From assembly GCA_024277695.1 (NCBI GenBank), contig JAJRUR010000016.1, positions 1 through 7,364 of the forward strand: a DNA stretch of 7,364 nt, in the 5' to 3' direction. Below, one piece after another: positions 1-5,526 of the stretch. Positions within the stretch are counted from its first letter, which is position 1, and each line of letters opens with the position of its first letter. Both the position numbers and the translations under genes were made by a program. Under the pieces are notes generated by a model, which was not told where the DNA came from, searched no databases, and saw only the letters and a list, made by a program, of their open reading frames with translations. This stretch comes from Bacteroidota bacterium (GTDB lineage: Bacteria; Bacteroidota; Bacteroidia; Chitinophagales; Saprospiraceae).

Positions 1-41
1 AGCGCCGTAGGTGCGACACCTTGTAGCACCGTAGGTGCGAC
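1..41. repeat. Two tandem copies of a GC-rich hairpin repeat, cut by the window edge
   Basis: A 17-nt word is present at 1-17 and again at 25-41, giving a period of 24 nt. The copies differ only at their fourth base (G in the first, A in the second). Each copy contains a small hairpin with a GTA loop: GCGCC/GGTGC at 2-6/10-14 and GCACC/GGTGC at 26-30/34-38. The one difference changes an A-T pair to a G.T pair, so the fold survives at RNA level. The array probably continues to the left of the window. From memory, similar 'CCGTAGGTGCGAC' words recur between genes in Bacteroidota; I could not check this. There are no CRISPR-type spacers, because only 7 nt separate the copies. Confidence 0.75.
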
Positions 42-182
42 GTGTTCACTGTTTCTATCAAGCTATCCATATGACAGAAAAGATATCCCCCACCCACTAA
101 GCACACCCTACCAACTAGTGATCAACACTTCATGTTTTTTTGGAAGTTTCTTGATTTGATGCTATCAAAAGTAGCTTATTTC

Positions 183-190
183 TATCTTTG
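183..190 (+). promoter_or_regulatory. Bacteroidota-type -7 box ahead of ubiE
   Basis: TATCTTTG matches the Bacteroidota -7 consensus TAnnTTTG exactly. The best candidate -33 element is TTTG at 155-158, but its 24-nt spacer is a few bases longer than usual. The box ends only 3 nt before the ATG at 194, so a transcript started from it would begin at or very near the start codon. Either the mRNA is leaderless or the match is chance and the true promoter lies further upstream. Confidence 0.45.
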
Positions 191-193
191 TGT

Positions 194-937
194 ATGCAAA
201 GGAAAAAAGCCTATCATAAAGTGAGTCCTTACGGCAAAACCGATACGTCCAAAAAAACAGAAGTCGCGGAAATGTTTGATAGGATATCGGCTAATTATGA
301 CTTTCTCAATCACTTCCTATCTTTGGGGATCGACAAGCGATGGCGACTTGCCGTGATAAAATCACTGAGACCATTGGAGCCACAACGGGTTTTGGATGTA
401 GCTACCGGAACGGGTGATCTTGCTATACAAGTACACAAGTCTTTGCGGGCAAAAGAAATCATCGGTGTCGATATATCCCCAAAGATGCTGGAGATCGGGC
501 AAAAGAAGATAGAGCGAAGAGGTATAAAAAACATCCGCCTGGAGCCGGGCGATTCGGAAGATTTGCGATTTGAGTCGGATTATTTTGATGCGACGACAGT
601 TGCTTTTGGTGTGCGCAATTTTGAAACACCTATCAAGGGGCTCCGAGAGATGTATCGCGTACTACGTCCGGGTGGTCGTATTGCAGTCTTAGAGTTTTCA
701 AAACCGCGATCAAAAATCTTTGGATCGATATATAGTTTCTACTTCAAATACGTTTTGCCTAAGTTAGGTCGTTTACTATCCAAAGATAAAAGGGCATACT
801 CCTATTTGCAAGAGTCTGTAAGTGTATTTCCTGATTATAATCGATTTACAGATATGATGGAAGATGCCGGATTTAATCAATGTACATATCGTTCACTGAC
901 ATTTGGAATATGTTGTCTATACACTGGAGAAAAATAA
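194..937 (+). CDS. ubiE: Demethylmenaquinone methyltransferase (UbiE/MenG)
   Basis: This is a SAM-dependent C-methyltransferase of 247 residues, the usual size for the family. It would carry out the last step of menaquinone synthesis, methylating demethylmenaquinone; Bacteroidota use menaquinone, so the ubiquinone role of UbiE is not expected. Visible marks are the family signature YDFLNHFLSLGIDKRWR (35-51), the SAM-binding glycine-rich loop VLDVATGTGDLA (66-77), the acidic end of the next strand GVDIS (91-95, with Asp93 expected to contact the ribose), and the second UbiE signature VAFGVRNF (136-143) followed by the YRVLRPGG segment (154-161). I chose the ATG at 194 over the in-frame TTG at 188 because TTG is a rare start and the residues after 194 (KVSPYG...) resemble the normal N-terminus. 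The 3' end overlaps porT by 28 nt, so the two are probably co-transcribed. Function is well supported; the exact start is less certain. Confidence 0.95.
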   Translation: MQRKKAYHKVSPYGKTDTSKKTEVAEMFDRISANYDFLNHFLSLGIDKRWRLAVIKSLRPLEPQRVLDVATGTGDLAIQVHKSLRAKEIIGVDISPKMLEIGQKKIERRGIKNIRLEPGDSEDLRFESDYFDATTVAFGVRNFETPIKGLREMYRVLRPGGRIAVLEFSKPRSKIFGSIYSFYFKYVLPKLGRLLSKDKRAYSYLQESVSVFPDYNRFTDMMEDAGFNQCTYRSLTFGICCLYTGEK

Positions 938-1626
938 TTTGTGGATTGGGTTTGATTTGTATCTGCCTTTCGGCCAATGCTCAACTACATAAGATCGGGG
1001 CTAATTTTCAAAACTTCTCGACTAAGCCTTATTACTTTGGTTTGGGTTTTGCTTATTCTAATTCGAATTTTAAGATAAAGCACTCATCAGAATTTATCCG
1101 AAATGACACTTTTTTGGTCGCAGAGGGTATCAACAGTCCGGGTTTTTCGGTCAATCTGATCGGCAATCTCAAATTTGGACAAGATTTTGATTTCAGAGTA
1201 CTGCCCGGATTTTCTTTTACGGATAGGACGATTATCTATAGAACCAAAGCCGGCAACCGTCCCTTGATCGACGAGCGTATTGAGTCGGTATTTGTCAATA
1301 TTCCTTTTCAGTTTAGATACAAATCTCAACCCTACAAAAACAAACGCCTCTTCGTCAGCGGAGGGCTCAAATATTCTTTTGATGTATCCAATAATAGTCG
1401 TACCCGACAGGCTAAATCCCTCATCAAGATCACACCGCATGACTTTGCAGCTGAAGTGGGTGCAGGGATTCAGATATTTTTTGAATATTTTATTTTTTCG
1501 CCGGAGATCCGATTTTCGCATGGTATCAGTAGCTCCTACATTCAGAACCGGGAGCTCGAACGTGCCAATGTTCTGGACAAACTCATCTCTCGGAGTATAT
1601 CCATTACGCTGAATTTTGAGGGATAG
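910..1626 (+). CDS. porT: PorT/SprT-family outer-membrane protein, type IX secretion
   Basis: This 238-residue protein has a clear N-terminal signal peptide: basic WRK at 6-8, a hydrophobic stretch at 9-20, and a probable cleavage after SANA (24), leaving Gln25 first. The mature part alternates hydrophobic and polar residues as in a small beta-barrel. Segments that fit the PorT family are KPYYFGLGFAYSN near the mature N-terminus, VFVNIPFQFRYKS in the middle, and EVGAGIQIFFEYFIFSPEIR towards the C-terminus, then a final strand ending in Phe-Glu-Gly. PorT (SprT in Flavobacterium) is needed for type IX secretion, and placement directly after ubiE is, as far as I recall, common in Bacteroidota. 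The ATG at 910 is chosen because it starts exactly at the signal peptide; the ATG at 880 would put 10 extra residues in front. The start lies inside ubiE. The 33-nt gap to the convergent acpH shows no clear hairpin. It could instead be a related small barrel of the broader PorT family; the neighbour argues for PorT proper. Confidence 0.85.
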   Translation: MLSIHWRKIICGLGLICICLSANAQLHKIGANFQNFSTKPYYFGLGFAYSNSNFKIKHSSEFIRNDTFLVAEGINSPGFSVNLIGNLKFGQDFDFRVLPGFSFTDRTIIYRTKAGNRPLIDERIESVFVNIPFQFRYKSQPYKNKRLFVSGGLKYSFDVSNNSRTRQAKSLIKITPHDFAAEVGAGIQIFFEYFIFSPEIRFSHGISSSYIQNRELERANVLDKLISRSISITLNFEG

Positions 1627-1659
1627 CAAAGCTACAGATGCTCAATGAAGCTGCAGAGG

Positions 1660-2253
1660 TTACTCGGTATCCAAGGCTTGTAGAAACTCGAGACAGTCGC
1701 TGCGAATATCATCAAAAAAATACCCAAATCCCGTTCTTAACACTGCCTCTTTTTGTTTTAAGAAGTCGATTTGTTGAGCAAAGAAACTCGGAAATTTTGT
1801 GCGTTGATCGAGGCGACGAAAAACCATTTCAAGACCGCTCCAATCGTCATATTGCTCGATGAAGTCATGATCTACCATAAAATGTATGGTGCCTTGAGAT
1901 CGCTCAGGCATAGCATGGGCATGTGTATCTAATATCTTATAGATGCGCTTTTTGAAATCATCAAAAGGCTCTGCGCTGTAGTTATCCCAATCGGATGCTA
2001 GGAGATAGTCGATAAATACGTCCAATACTACGGCAGAATATTTGTGATATACCGGATACAGTATCTGTAAAGTCTCTTTGAAGTAGTGGTGACTGTCTGT
2101 CAAAAAATCTATATGCCGATGAAATAGAATACCGTCTTGATATACGGGATCCAACAGTGTTAATTCTTTTAAGCCTAATCGATCTACCATAAAGTTACCC
2201 ATCAATAGATGTTCGTCATCACCGGATAGAAGAAGATGTCCCAGATAATTCAT
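1660..2253 (-). CDS. acpH: Acyl-carrier-protein phosphodiesterase (AcpH/DUF479 family)
   Basis: The 197-residue product matches the AcpH family, whose E. coli member is about 193 residues and removes the 4'-phosphopantetheine arm from acyl carrier protein, returning holo-ACP to apo-ACP. Conserved marks visible are the N-terminal MNYLGHL, with His6 in the family position, the segment GNFMVD (19-24), with Asn20 and Asp24 aligned with E. coli AcpH as I remember it, the block HRHIDFLTD (45-53), and LDVFIDYLLASDW (77-89), which carries the spaced acidic residues of the HD-like metal site. In E. coli the residue after the second Asp of the last block is His; here it is Tyr83. The protein should be cytosolic. 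It is transcribed alone, convergent with porT and divergent from the ABC-F gene. Several Bacteroidota homologues are known only by annotation, so the enzymatic role is inferred from the family. Confidence 0.88.
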   Translation of the reverse strand: MNYLGHLLLSGDDEHLLMGNFMVDRLGLKELTLLDPVYQDGILFHRHIDFLTDSHHYFKETLQILYPVYHKYSAVVLDVFIDYLLASDWDNYSAEPFDDFKKRIYKILDTHAHAMPERSQGTIHFMVDHDFIEQYDDWSGLEMVFRRLDQRTKFPSFFAQQIDFLKQKEAVLRTGFGYFFDDIRSDCLEFLQALDTE

Positions 2254-2283
2254 AGTGTATTACGATAGTTGTAAGGAATACTG

Positions 2284-2290
2284 CAAGGTA
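2284..2290 (-). promoter_or_regulatory. Near-consensus -7 box close to acpH
   Basis: Read on the minus strand this is TACCTTG, one T short of TAnnTTTG and followed by CAG. It would place the transcript start about 25 nt before the acpH start codon, a normal leader length. No -33 TTG stands at the expected distance. It competes with the perfect box at 2374-2381. Confidence 0.25.
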
Positions 2291-2373
2291 AGCAAAAAAA
2301 ATATTCGGAGCGGTATGTACGTAATTTGACCTTGTCAGTACTCCATCTGACTAATAAACAGATCAATAAAGAA

Positions 2374-2381
2374 CAAAGGTA
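2374..2381 (-). promoter_or_regulatory. Consensus -7 box directed towards acpH
   Basis: The minus strand reads TACCTTTG, an exact TAnnTTTG match, at the edge of the GC-rich island. Transcription from here would run leftward into acpH with a leader of about 110-115 nt. No good -33 element is visible on the island side, so support rests on the -7 match alone. Confidence 0.35.
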
Positions 2382-2387
2382 CTCGAT

Positions 2388-2536
2388 GCTGCCCGACTAC
2401 CATCTGCGTGAGGGATAGTAAGGGCGCGAGGTACGAGCGGTCCGGATGAGGAGGCACGACGAAGAGAGGACGGGAGCCTACGGCGTACCCCTGCATAGCC
2501 CGACCCGAGGGACGAGGGGCACGCCCAAATAGCAGC
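2388..2536. other. GC-rich island with nested complementary segments; possible structured RNA or dispersed element
   Basis: The stretch 2421-2520 is 70% G+C by count, while 2281-2380 is 36%. Complementary segments are nested around one centre: GCTGC 2388-2392 with GCAGC 2532-2536, GGGCG 2422-2426 with CGCCC 2522-2526, GGTACG 2430-2435 with CGTACC 2484-2489, and AGGC 2452-2455 with GCCT 2476-2479. A local hairpin GCTCG/TGAGC (2535-2539/2545-2549, one G.T pair, loop TCTGA) at the right edge competes with the outermost stem. A 62-codon open frame on the minus strand (2363-2551) is rich in Arg, Ser and Ala with no recognisable family and looks like a by-product of composition. The phrases GCGTGAGGGATAGTA (2406-2420) and GCCCAAATAGC (2523-2533) seem familiar from intergenic repeats of Saprospiria-like genomes, but that is unverified memory. 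The direction of any transcript is unknown. Confidence 0.5.
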
Positions 2537-2580
2537 TCGTCTGATGAGCAATAGTATGATGTTCTAAGCTAGAATATTGT

Positions 2581-2588
2581 TACATTTG
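2581..2588 (+). promoter_or_regulatory. Consensus -7 box ahead of the ABC-F gene
   Basis: TACATTTG followed by CA is an exact TAnnTTTG match and lies 37 nt before the ATG at 2626. The expected transcript would have a leader of about 30 nt. The sequence between box and gene is AT-rich and lacks a purine-rich ribosome binding site, as is usual in Bacteroidota. A -33 TTG at the usual 19-21 nt spacing is not evident. Confidence 0.6.
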
Positions 2589-2625
2589 CAGTCATTATTT
2601 TTTATAGGATCAATCAGACTAATAT

Positions 2626-4254
2626 ATGCTCACAGTAGAAAATCTAGGTCTTCAATATGGTAAACGGATACTTTTTGATGAAGTACATCTCAAGTTTACT
2701 CAGGGGAACTGTTATGGAGTCATCGGTGCTAATGGTGCCGGCAAATCGACATTTTTGAAGATTCTAGCCGGAGAGATAGACCCAAATCGAGGCAGTGTGC
2801 ATCTGGATAAAGACCGCAGGATGGCAGTGCTGAAGCAAGATCATTTTGCATACGAGGAGGAAATCGTATTGGATACGGTGATTATGGGACATAAGCAGAT
2901 GTATGATATTATGGTCGAAAAGAATTCTATCTATATGGACCCGGAGGCTACGGAAGCGGATGGTCTGCGAGCTGCGGAACTGGAGAATGCATTTGGAGAT
3001 ATGGGGGGCTGGAATGCTGAAAGCGATGCTGCTGAGTTGCTCAGCAATTTGGGAGTCAAAGAGCGATGGCATCAAAAACAGATGAAGGAGCTCAGCGCTA
3101 CAGACAAAATAAAAGTCTTGTTGGCGCAGGCTTTGTTTGGTGCGCCTGATCTACTGCTTTTGGACGAGCCGACCAATGATTTGGATGCTCGTACGGTAGC
3201 GTGGTTGTCCAATTTTTTGGCAGATTATAAGAATACTGTTATCGTCGTATCGCATGATCGTTATTTTTTGGATATGATATGTACTCATATCGTTGATATC
3301 GACTTTCAGAAGATAAAGATCTATACCGGCAATTATACTTTCTGGTACGAGTCCTCCAAATTGATGGCTGCTCAGGTAGCCAATAAGAACAAAAAAATGG
3401 AGGTCAAGCGCAAGGAGATGTTGGAGTTTATTCAGCGATTTAGTGCTAATGCTTCGAAGTCAAAGCAAGCGACCAGTCGCAAAAAAGCATTAGAAAAGCT
3501 AAAGCTGGAAGAGATCAAACCCTCTACACGCAAGTATCCTTTTATTCATTTTAAGCCCGAAAGGCCACCGGGTGATCAGATACTCAAAGTGAGTAATCTA
3601 TCTGCTCGTGACGCTCAAGGGGATCTGCTGTACAGTAAGGTAGATTTTGTCATCAACCGTGGAGACAAGATAGCCATTCTGGCCAAAAACTCCAATGCTG
3701 CTACGGTGTTTTGCGAGCAACTCTATACTGAGCGGGCTGAGGCGGGTCAGTCCATTGAGTGGGGTCAAACTATTACCAAAGCGTATATGCCCAATGACAA
3801 TTCAGCATTTTTTGAAGGAGATCAAGACATCGACTTGATGAACTGGCTCCGGCAGTATAGCGAAAACAAAGACGAGCAATTTATCAGAGGATTTTTGGGG
3901 CGAATGCTATTTAGCGGAGAAGAAGTCTATAAGCAGTCATCGGTGCTATCCGGTGGAGAAAAAGTACGTTGTATGCTGGCCAAGACCATGCTCCATCATC
4001 CCAATTTTTTGATTTTGGATGAGCCTACCGGTCACTTGGATTTGGAGTCTATAGTAGCGCTCAATGATGCTTTGGTAGAGTACTCGGGCAATCTAATTCT
4101 GGTCACGCATGACCATCGGATGATCGAGACAGTAGCTAATCGTATCATTGAGCTCACGCCGAAAGGTATCATCGACTCGCTGATGACACTGGACGAGTAT
4201 CTCGTCTCGGAGCGTATCACACAACAGCGCGAACAATTGCTAGAAAGTGTTTGA
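2626..4254 (+). CDS. ybiT: ABC-F family ATPase, YbiT type, with degenerate second P-loop
   Basis: This 542-residue soluble protein has two fused nucleotide-binding domains and no membrane segments, as in ABC-F translation factors, which bind the ribosomal E site. Domain 1 has Walker A GANGAGKST (34-42), Walker B LLLLDEPTNDLD (176-187; catalytic Glu181) and the switch His210, but its signature reads LSATD (156-160) in place of LSGGQ. The linker (about 243-325) carries RFSANASKSKQATSRKK, almost identical to E. coli YbiT, and would reach the P-site tRNA. Domain 2 keeps signature LSGGE (441-445), Walker B with Glu466 and His495, but its Walker A is lost: AKNSNAATV (353-361) has no P-loop glycines and Ala in place of Lys. 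Asn in DEPTNHLD is Gly469 here. I recall this degenerate P-loop from other Bacteroidota and Firmicutes members, so it is probably a subfamily trait and not recent decay. The frame is intact throughout. It is transcribed alone. Confidence 0.93.
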   Translation: MLTVENLGLQYGKRILFDEVHLKFTQGNCYGVIGANGAGKSTFLKILAGEIDPNRGSVHLDKDRRMAVLKQDHFAYEEEIVLDTVIMGHKQMYDIMVEKNSIYMDPEATEADGLRAAELENAFGDMGGWNAESDAAELLSNLGVKERWHQKQMKELSATDKIKVLLAQALFGAPDLLLLDEPTNDLDARTVAWLSNFLADYKNTVIVVSHDRYFLDMICTHIVDIDFQKIKIYTGNYTFWYESSKLMAAQVANKNKKMEVKRKEMLEFIQRFSANASKSKQATSRKKALEKLKLEEIKPSTRKYPFIHFKPERPPGDQILKVSNLSARDAQGDLLYSKVDFVINRGDKIAILAKNSNAATVFCEQLYTERAEAGQSIEWGQTITKAYMPNDNSAFFEGDQDIDLMNWLRQYSENKDEQFIRGFLGRMLFSGEEVYKQSSVLSGGEKVRCMLAKTMLHHPNFLILDEPTGHLDLESIVALNDALVEYSGNLILVTHDHRMIETVANRIIELTPKGIIDSLMTLDEYLVSERITQQREQLLESV

Positions 4255-4268
4255 TCTACATCTGTGCT

Positions 4269-4285
4269 CATAAGCAAAGCTTATG
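4269..4285. terminator. Perfect hairpin between convergent genes, possible bidirectional terminator
   Basis: CATAAGC (4269-4275) and GCTTATG (4279-4285) form a 7-bp perfect stem around an AAA loop, 14 nt after the ABC-F stop codon and 58 nt from the stop of the converging glutamine synthetase gene. There is no T-run after the stem on either strand, so it is not a classical intrinsic terminator. It may instead stabilise 3' ends or act with Rho. Confidence 0.5.
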
Positions 4286-4343
4286 TATCTGCCAAAAATC
4301 GAATAGTATAGTACTAGCTGAGCTTAGCCCTCTAATGCACTAT

Positions 4344-5369
4344 TTATTGGATATGGCCTTTGACGATATCTATAATAACCGAAGCTACTTTATAGGGATC
4401 AGCATTGGATGCAGGACGTCTGTCCTCCAACCAGCCTTTCCAACCGTTTTCGGGCACGGCGATCGGAATACGTATCGAAGCACCGCGGTCAGATAGTCCA
4501 TAAGAGAACTTATCAATGGACTGCGTTTCGTGCAATCCTGTGAGGCGCTTTTCATTATCTTCTCCATAGACTGCAATGGCCGCATCGATACAAGCTTGAG
4601 GTGCAAAACGCTCGCATACGTCCTCAAATATTTTGCGATCACCGGCTTCGCGAAGTTCGGTATTAGAAAAATTGGCGTGCATACCTGATCCGTTCCAGTC
4701 TCCTTGTACAGGCTTTGGATGTAGATTTATCCGGACCCCGTACTGTTCGCCGATACGCTCCAATAAATAGCGAGCTACCCAAACTTGGTCACCGGCTTCT
4801 TTGGCTCCTTTGGCAAATATCTGATACTCCCATTGTCCTTTCATGACTTCGGCATTGATGCCTTCGATATTGATACCCGCAGCGATGCAGTCATCCATAT
4901 GTGCCTCGATCATGTGACGCCCTACTGCATATTCAGATCCTACGGAACAATAATACGGTCCTTGGGGAGGCGGATAATATCCCTGAGCCGGAAAACCCAA
5001 GGGTGTATGATGCTCGATGTCCCACAATACATATTCTTGTTCAAAACCAAACCAAAAGTCTGCATCATCGTCGTTGATCGTAGCGCGTCCGTTGGTCGGA
5101 TGCGGACTGCCATCGGGGTTGAGCACTTCGCACATCACCAAATAGCCACTTTTGCGACCCGGATCCAAAAATACTCGTACGGGTTTGAGCAATAAGTCCG
5201 AAGAATTACCTTCTGCCTGCATAGTACTGGAGCCATCAAAGGCCCAAATGGGGAGGTCATCCGGATTTTCAGAAAATTTGGAGGCATCTATTATTTTGGT
5301 TTTGCTGCGCATCATCTGCGTAGGTTGGTTACCATCCAACCAGATGTATTCGAGTTTGATCTTTGACAT
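4344..5369 (-). CDS. glnII: Type II glutamine synthetase (GSII)
   Basis: The 341-residue product makes glutamine from glutamate, ammonia and ATP in the cytosol. Its length and motifs fit the eukaryote-like type II enzyme (about 340-370 residues), not the 470-residue GlnA type I or the 700-residue type III. A short N-terminal beta-grasp part (about 1-100, with WAFDGSSTMQAEG at 42-54) precedes the catalytic domain. Active-site blocks seen are FGFEQEY (107-113; Glu110 and Glu112 as metal/substrate ligands), NAEVMKGQWEYQI (172-184; includes the metal-binding Glu181), NGSGMH (226-231; His231), LTGLHET (276-282), SDRGASIRIP (293-302) and EDRRP (315-319). The type I adenylylation region is absent, so control by adenylylation is not expected. 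The ATG giving MSKIKLEYIW is the natural start. It is divergent from the 502-residue protein across a 157-nt gap and has its own consensus -7 box. Assignment to type II is firm; the gene symbol follows common use. Confidence 0.95.
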   Translation of the reverse strand: MSKIKLEYIWLDGNQPTQMMRSKTKIIDASKFSENPDDLPIWAFDGSSTMQAEGNSSDLLLKPVRVFLDPGRKSGYLVMCEVLNPDGSPHPTNGRATINDDDADFWFGFEQEYVLWDIEHHTPLGFPAQGYYPPPQGPYYCSVGSEYAVGRHMIEAHMDDCIAAGINIEGINAEVMKGQWEYQIFAKGAKEAGDQVWVARYLLERIGEQYGVRINLHPKPVQGDWNGSGMHANFSNTELREAGDRKIFEDVCERFAPQACIDAAIAVYGEDNEKRLTGLHETQSIDKFSYGLSDRGASIRIPIAVPENGWKGWLEDRRPASNADPYKVASVIIDIVKGHIQ

Positions 5370-5406
5370 GTGTAAGATTTATAATGGTTTATATATTAAA
5401 AAAGCA

Positions 5407-5414
5407 CAAAACTA
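5407..5414 (-). promoter_or_regulatory. Consensus -7 box for glutamine synthetase
   Basis: On the minus strand the sequence is TAGTTTTG, an exact TAnnTTTG match. It would start transcription near 5400, leaving an AT-rich leader of about 30 nt before the start codon at 5369. A possible -33 TTG (CAA on the plus strand at 5440-5442) is about 25 nt away, longer than usual. Confidence 0.5.
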
Positions 5415-5491
5415 TCCAGCAAAATCTAACCTTACAGACCAAGTTGCAGATAAATGCCGACAGCCAAACACTATATTTATCACATATGCTA

Positions 5492-5522
5492 TTGGTATTG
5501 TGTATATTATACCTTATACTTG
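5492..5522 (+). promoter_or_regulatory. Candidate -33/-7 promoter for the 502-residue protein gene
   Basis: TTG at 5492-5494 and TATACTTG at 5515-5522 are separated by 20 nt, the normal Bacteroidota spacing. The -7 box has one mismatch to TAnnTTTG. It ends 4 nt before the ATG at 5527, so the transcript would be leaderless or nearly so. A second weak candidate, TATATTTA at 5472-5479 (one mismatch), would give a leader of about 40 nt. Confidence 0.35.
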
Positions 5523-5526
5523 TATT

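Noticed and set aside
1..41. CRISPR array at the left edge
   Set aside because: The copies are separated by only 7 nt, only two copies are present, and no cas gene is in view.
188..193. TTG start for ubiE two codons upstream
   Set aside because: The ATG at 194 is the better start codon, and the TTG lies inside the -7-like box.
880..909. Earlier ATG for porT adding 10 residues
   Set aside because: It would put a polar extension in front of an otherwise ideal signal peptide that begins at the ATG at 910.
1087..1629. 180-codon minus-strand frame opposite porT
   Set aside because: It lies fully antisense to a gene with a clear signal peptide and barrel pattern, and its translation has no recognisable features.
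2363..2551. 62-codon minus-strand open frame in the GC-rich island
   Set aside because: Its Arg/Ser/Ala/Pro-rich translation is what GC-rich DNA gives by chance, no family is recognisable, and the stretch has RNA-like complementarity instead.
3682..3708. Loss of the second Walker A as a sign of a pseudogene
   Set aside because: The reading frame is intact, the other motifs of that domain are preserved, and I recall the same degenerate P-loop in related ABC-F proteins, so decay is unlikely.
4785..5195. 136-codon plus-strand frame opposite glutamine synthetase
   Set aside because: It is antisense to strongly conserved active-site blocks and is explained as a shadow frame.
5152..5526. In-frame upstream extension of the 502-residue protein by 125 codons
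   Set aside because: It runs antisense through the glutamine synthetase start region and contains no recognisable domain; the ATG at 5527 is followed by a plausible conserved N-terminus.
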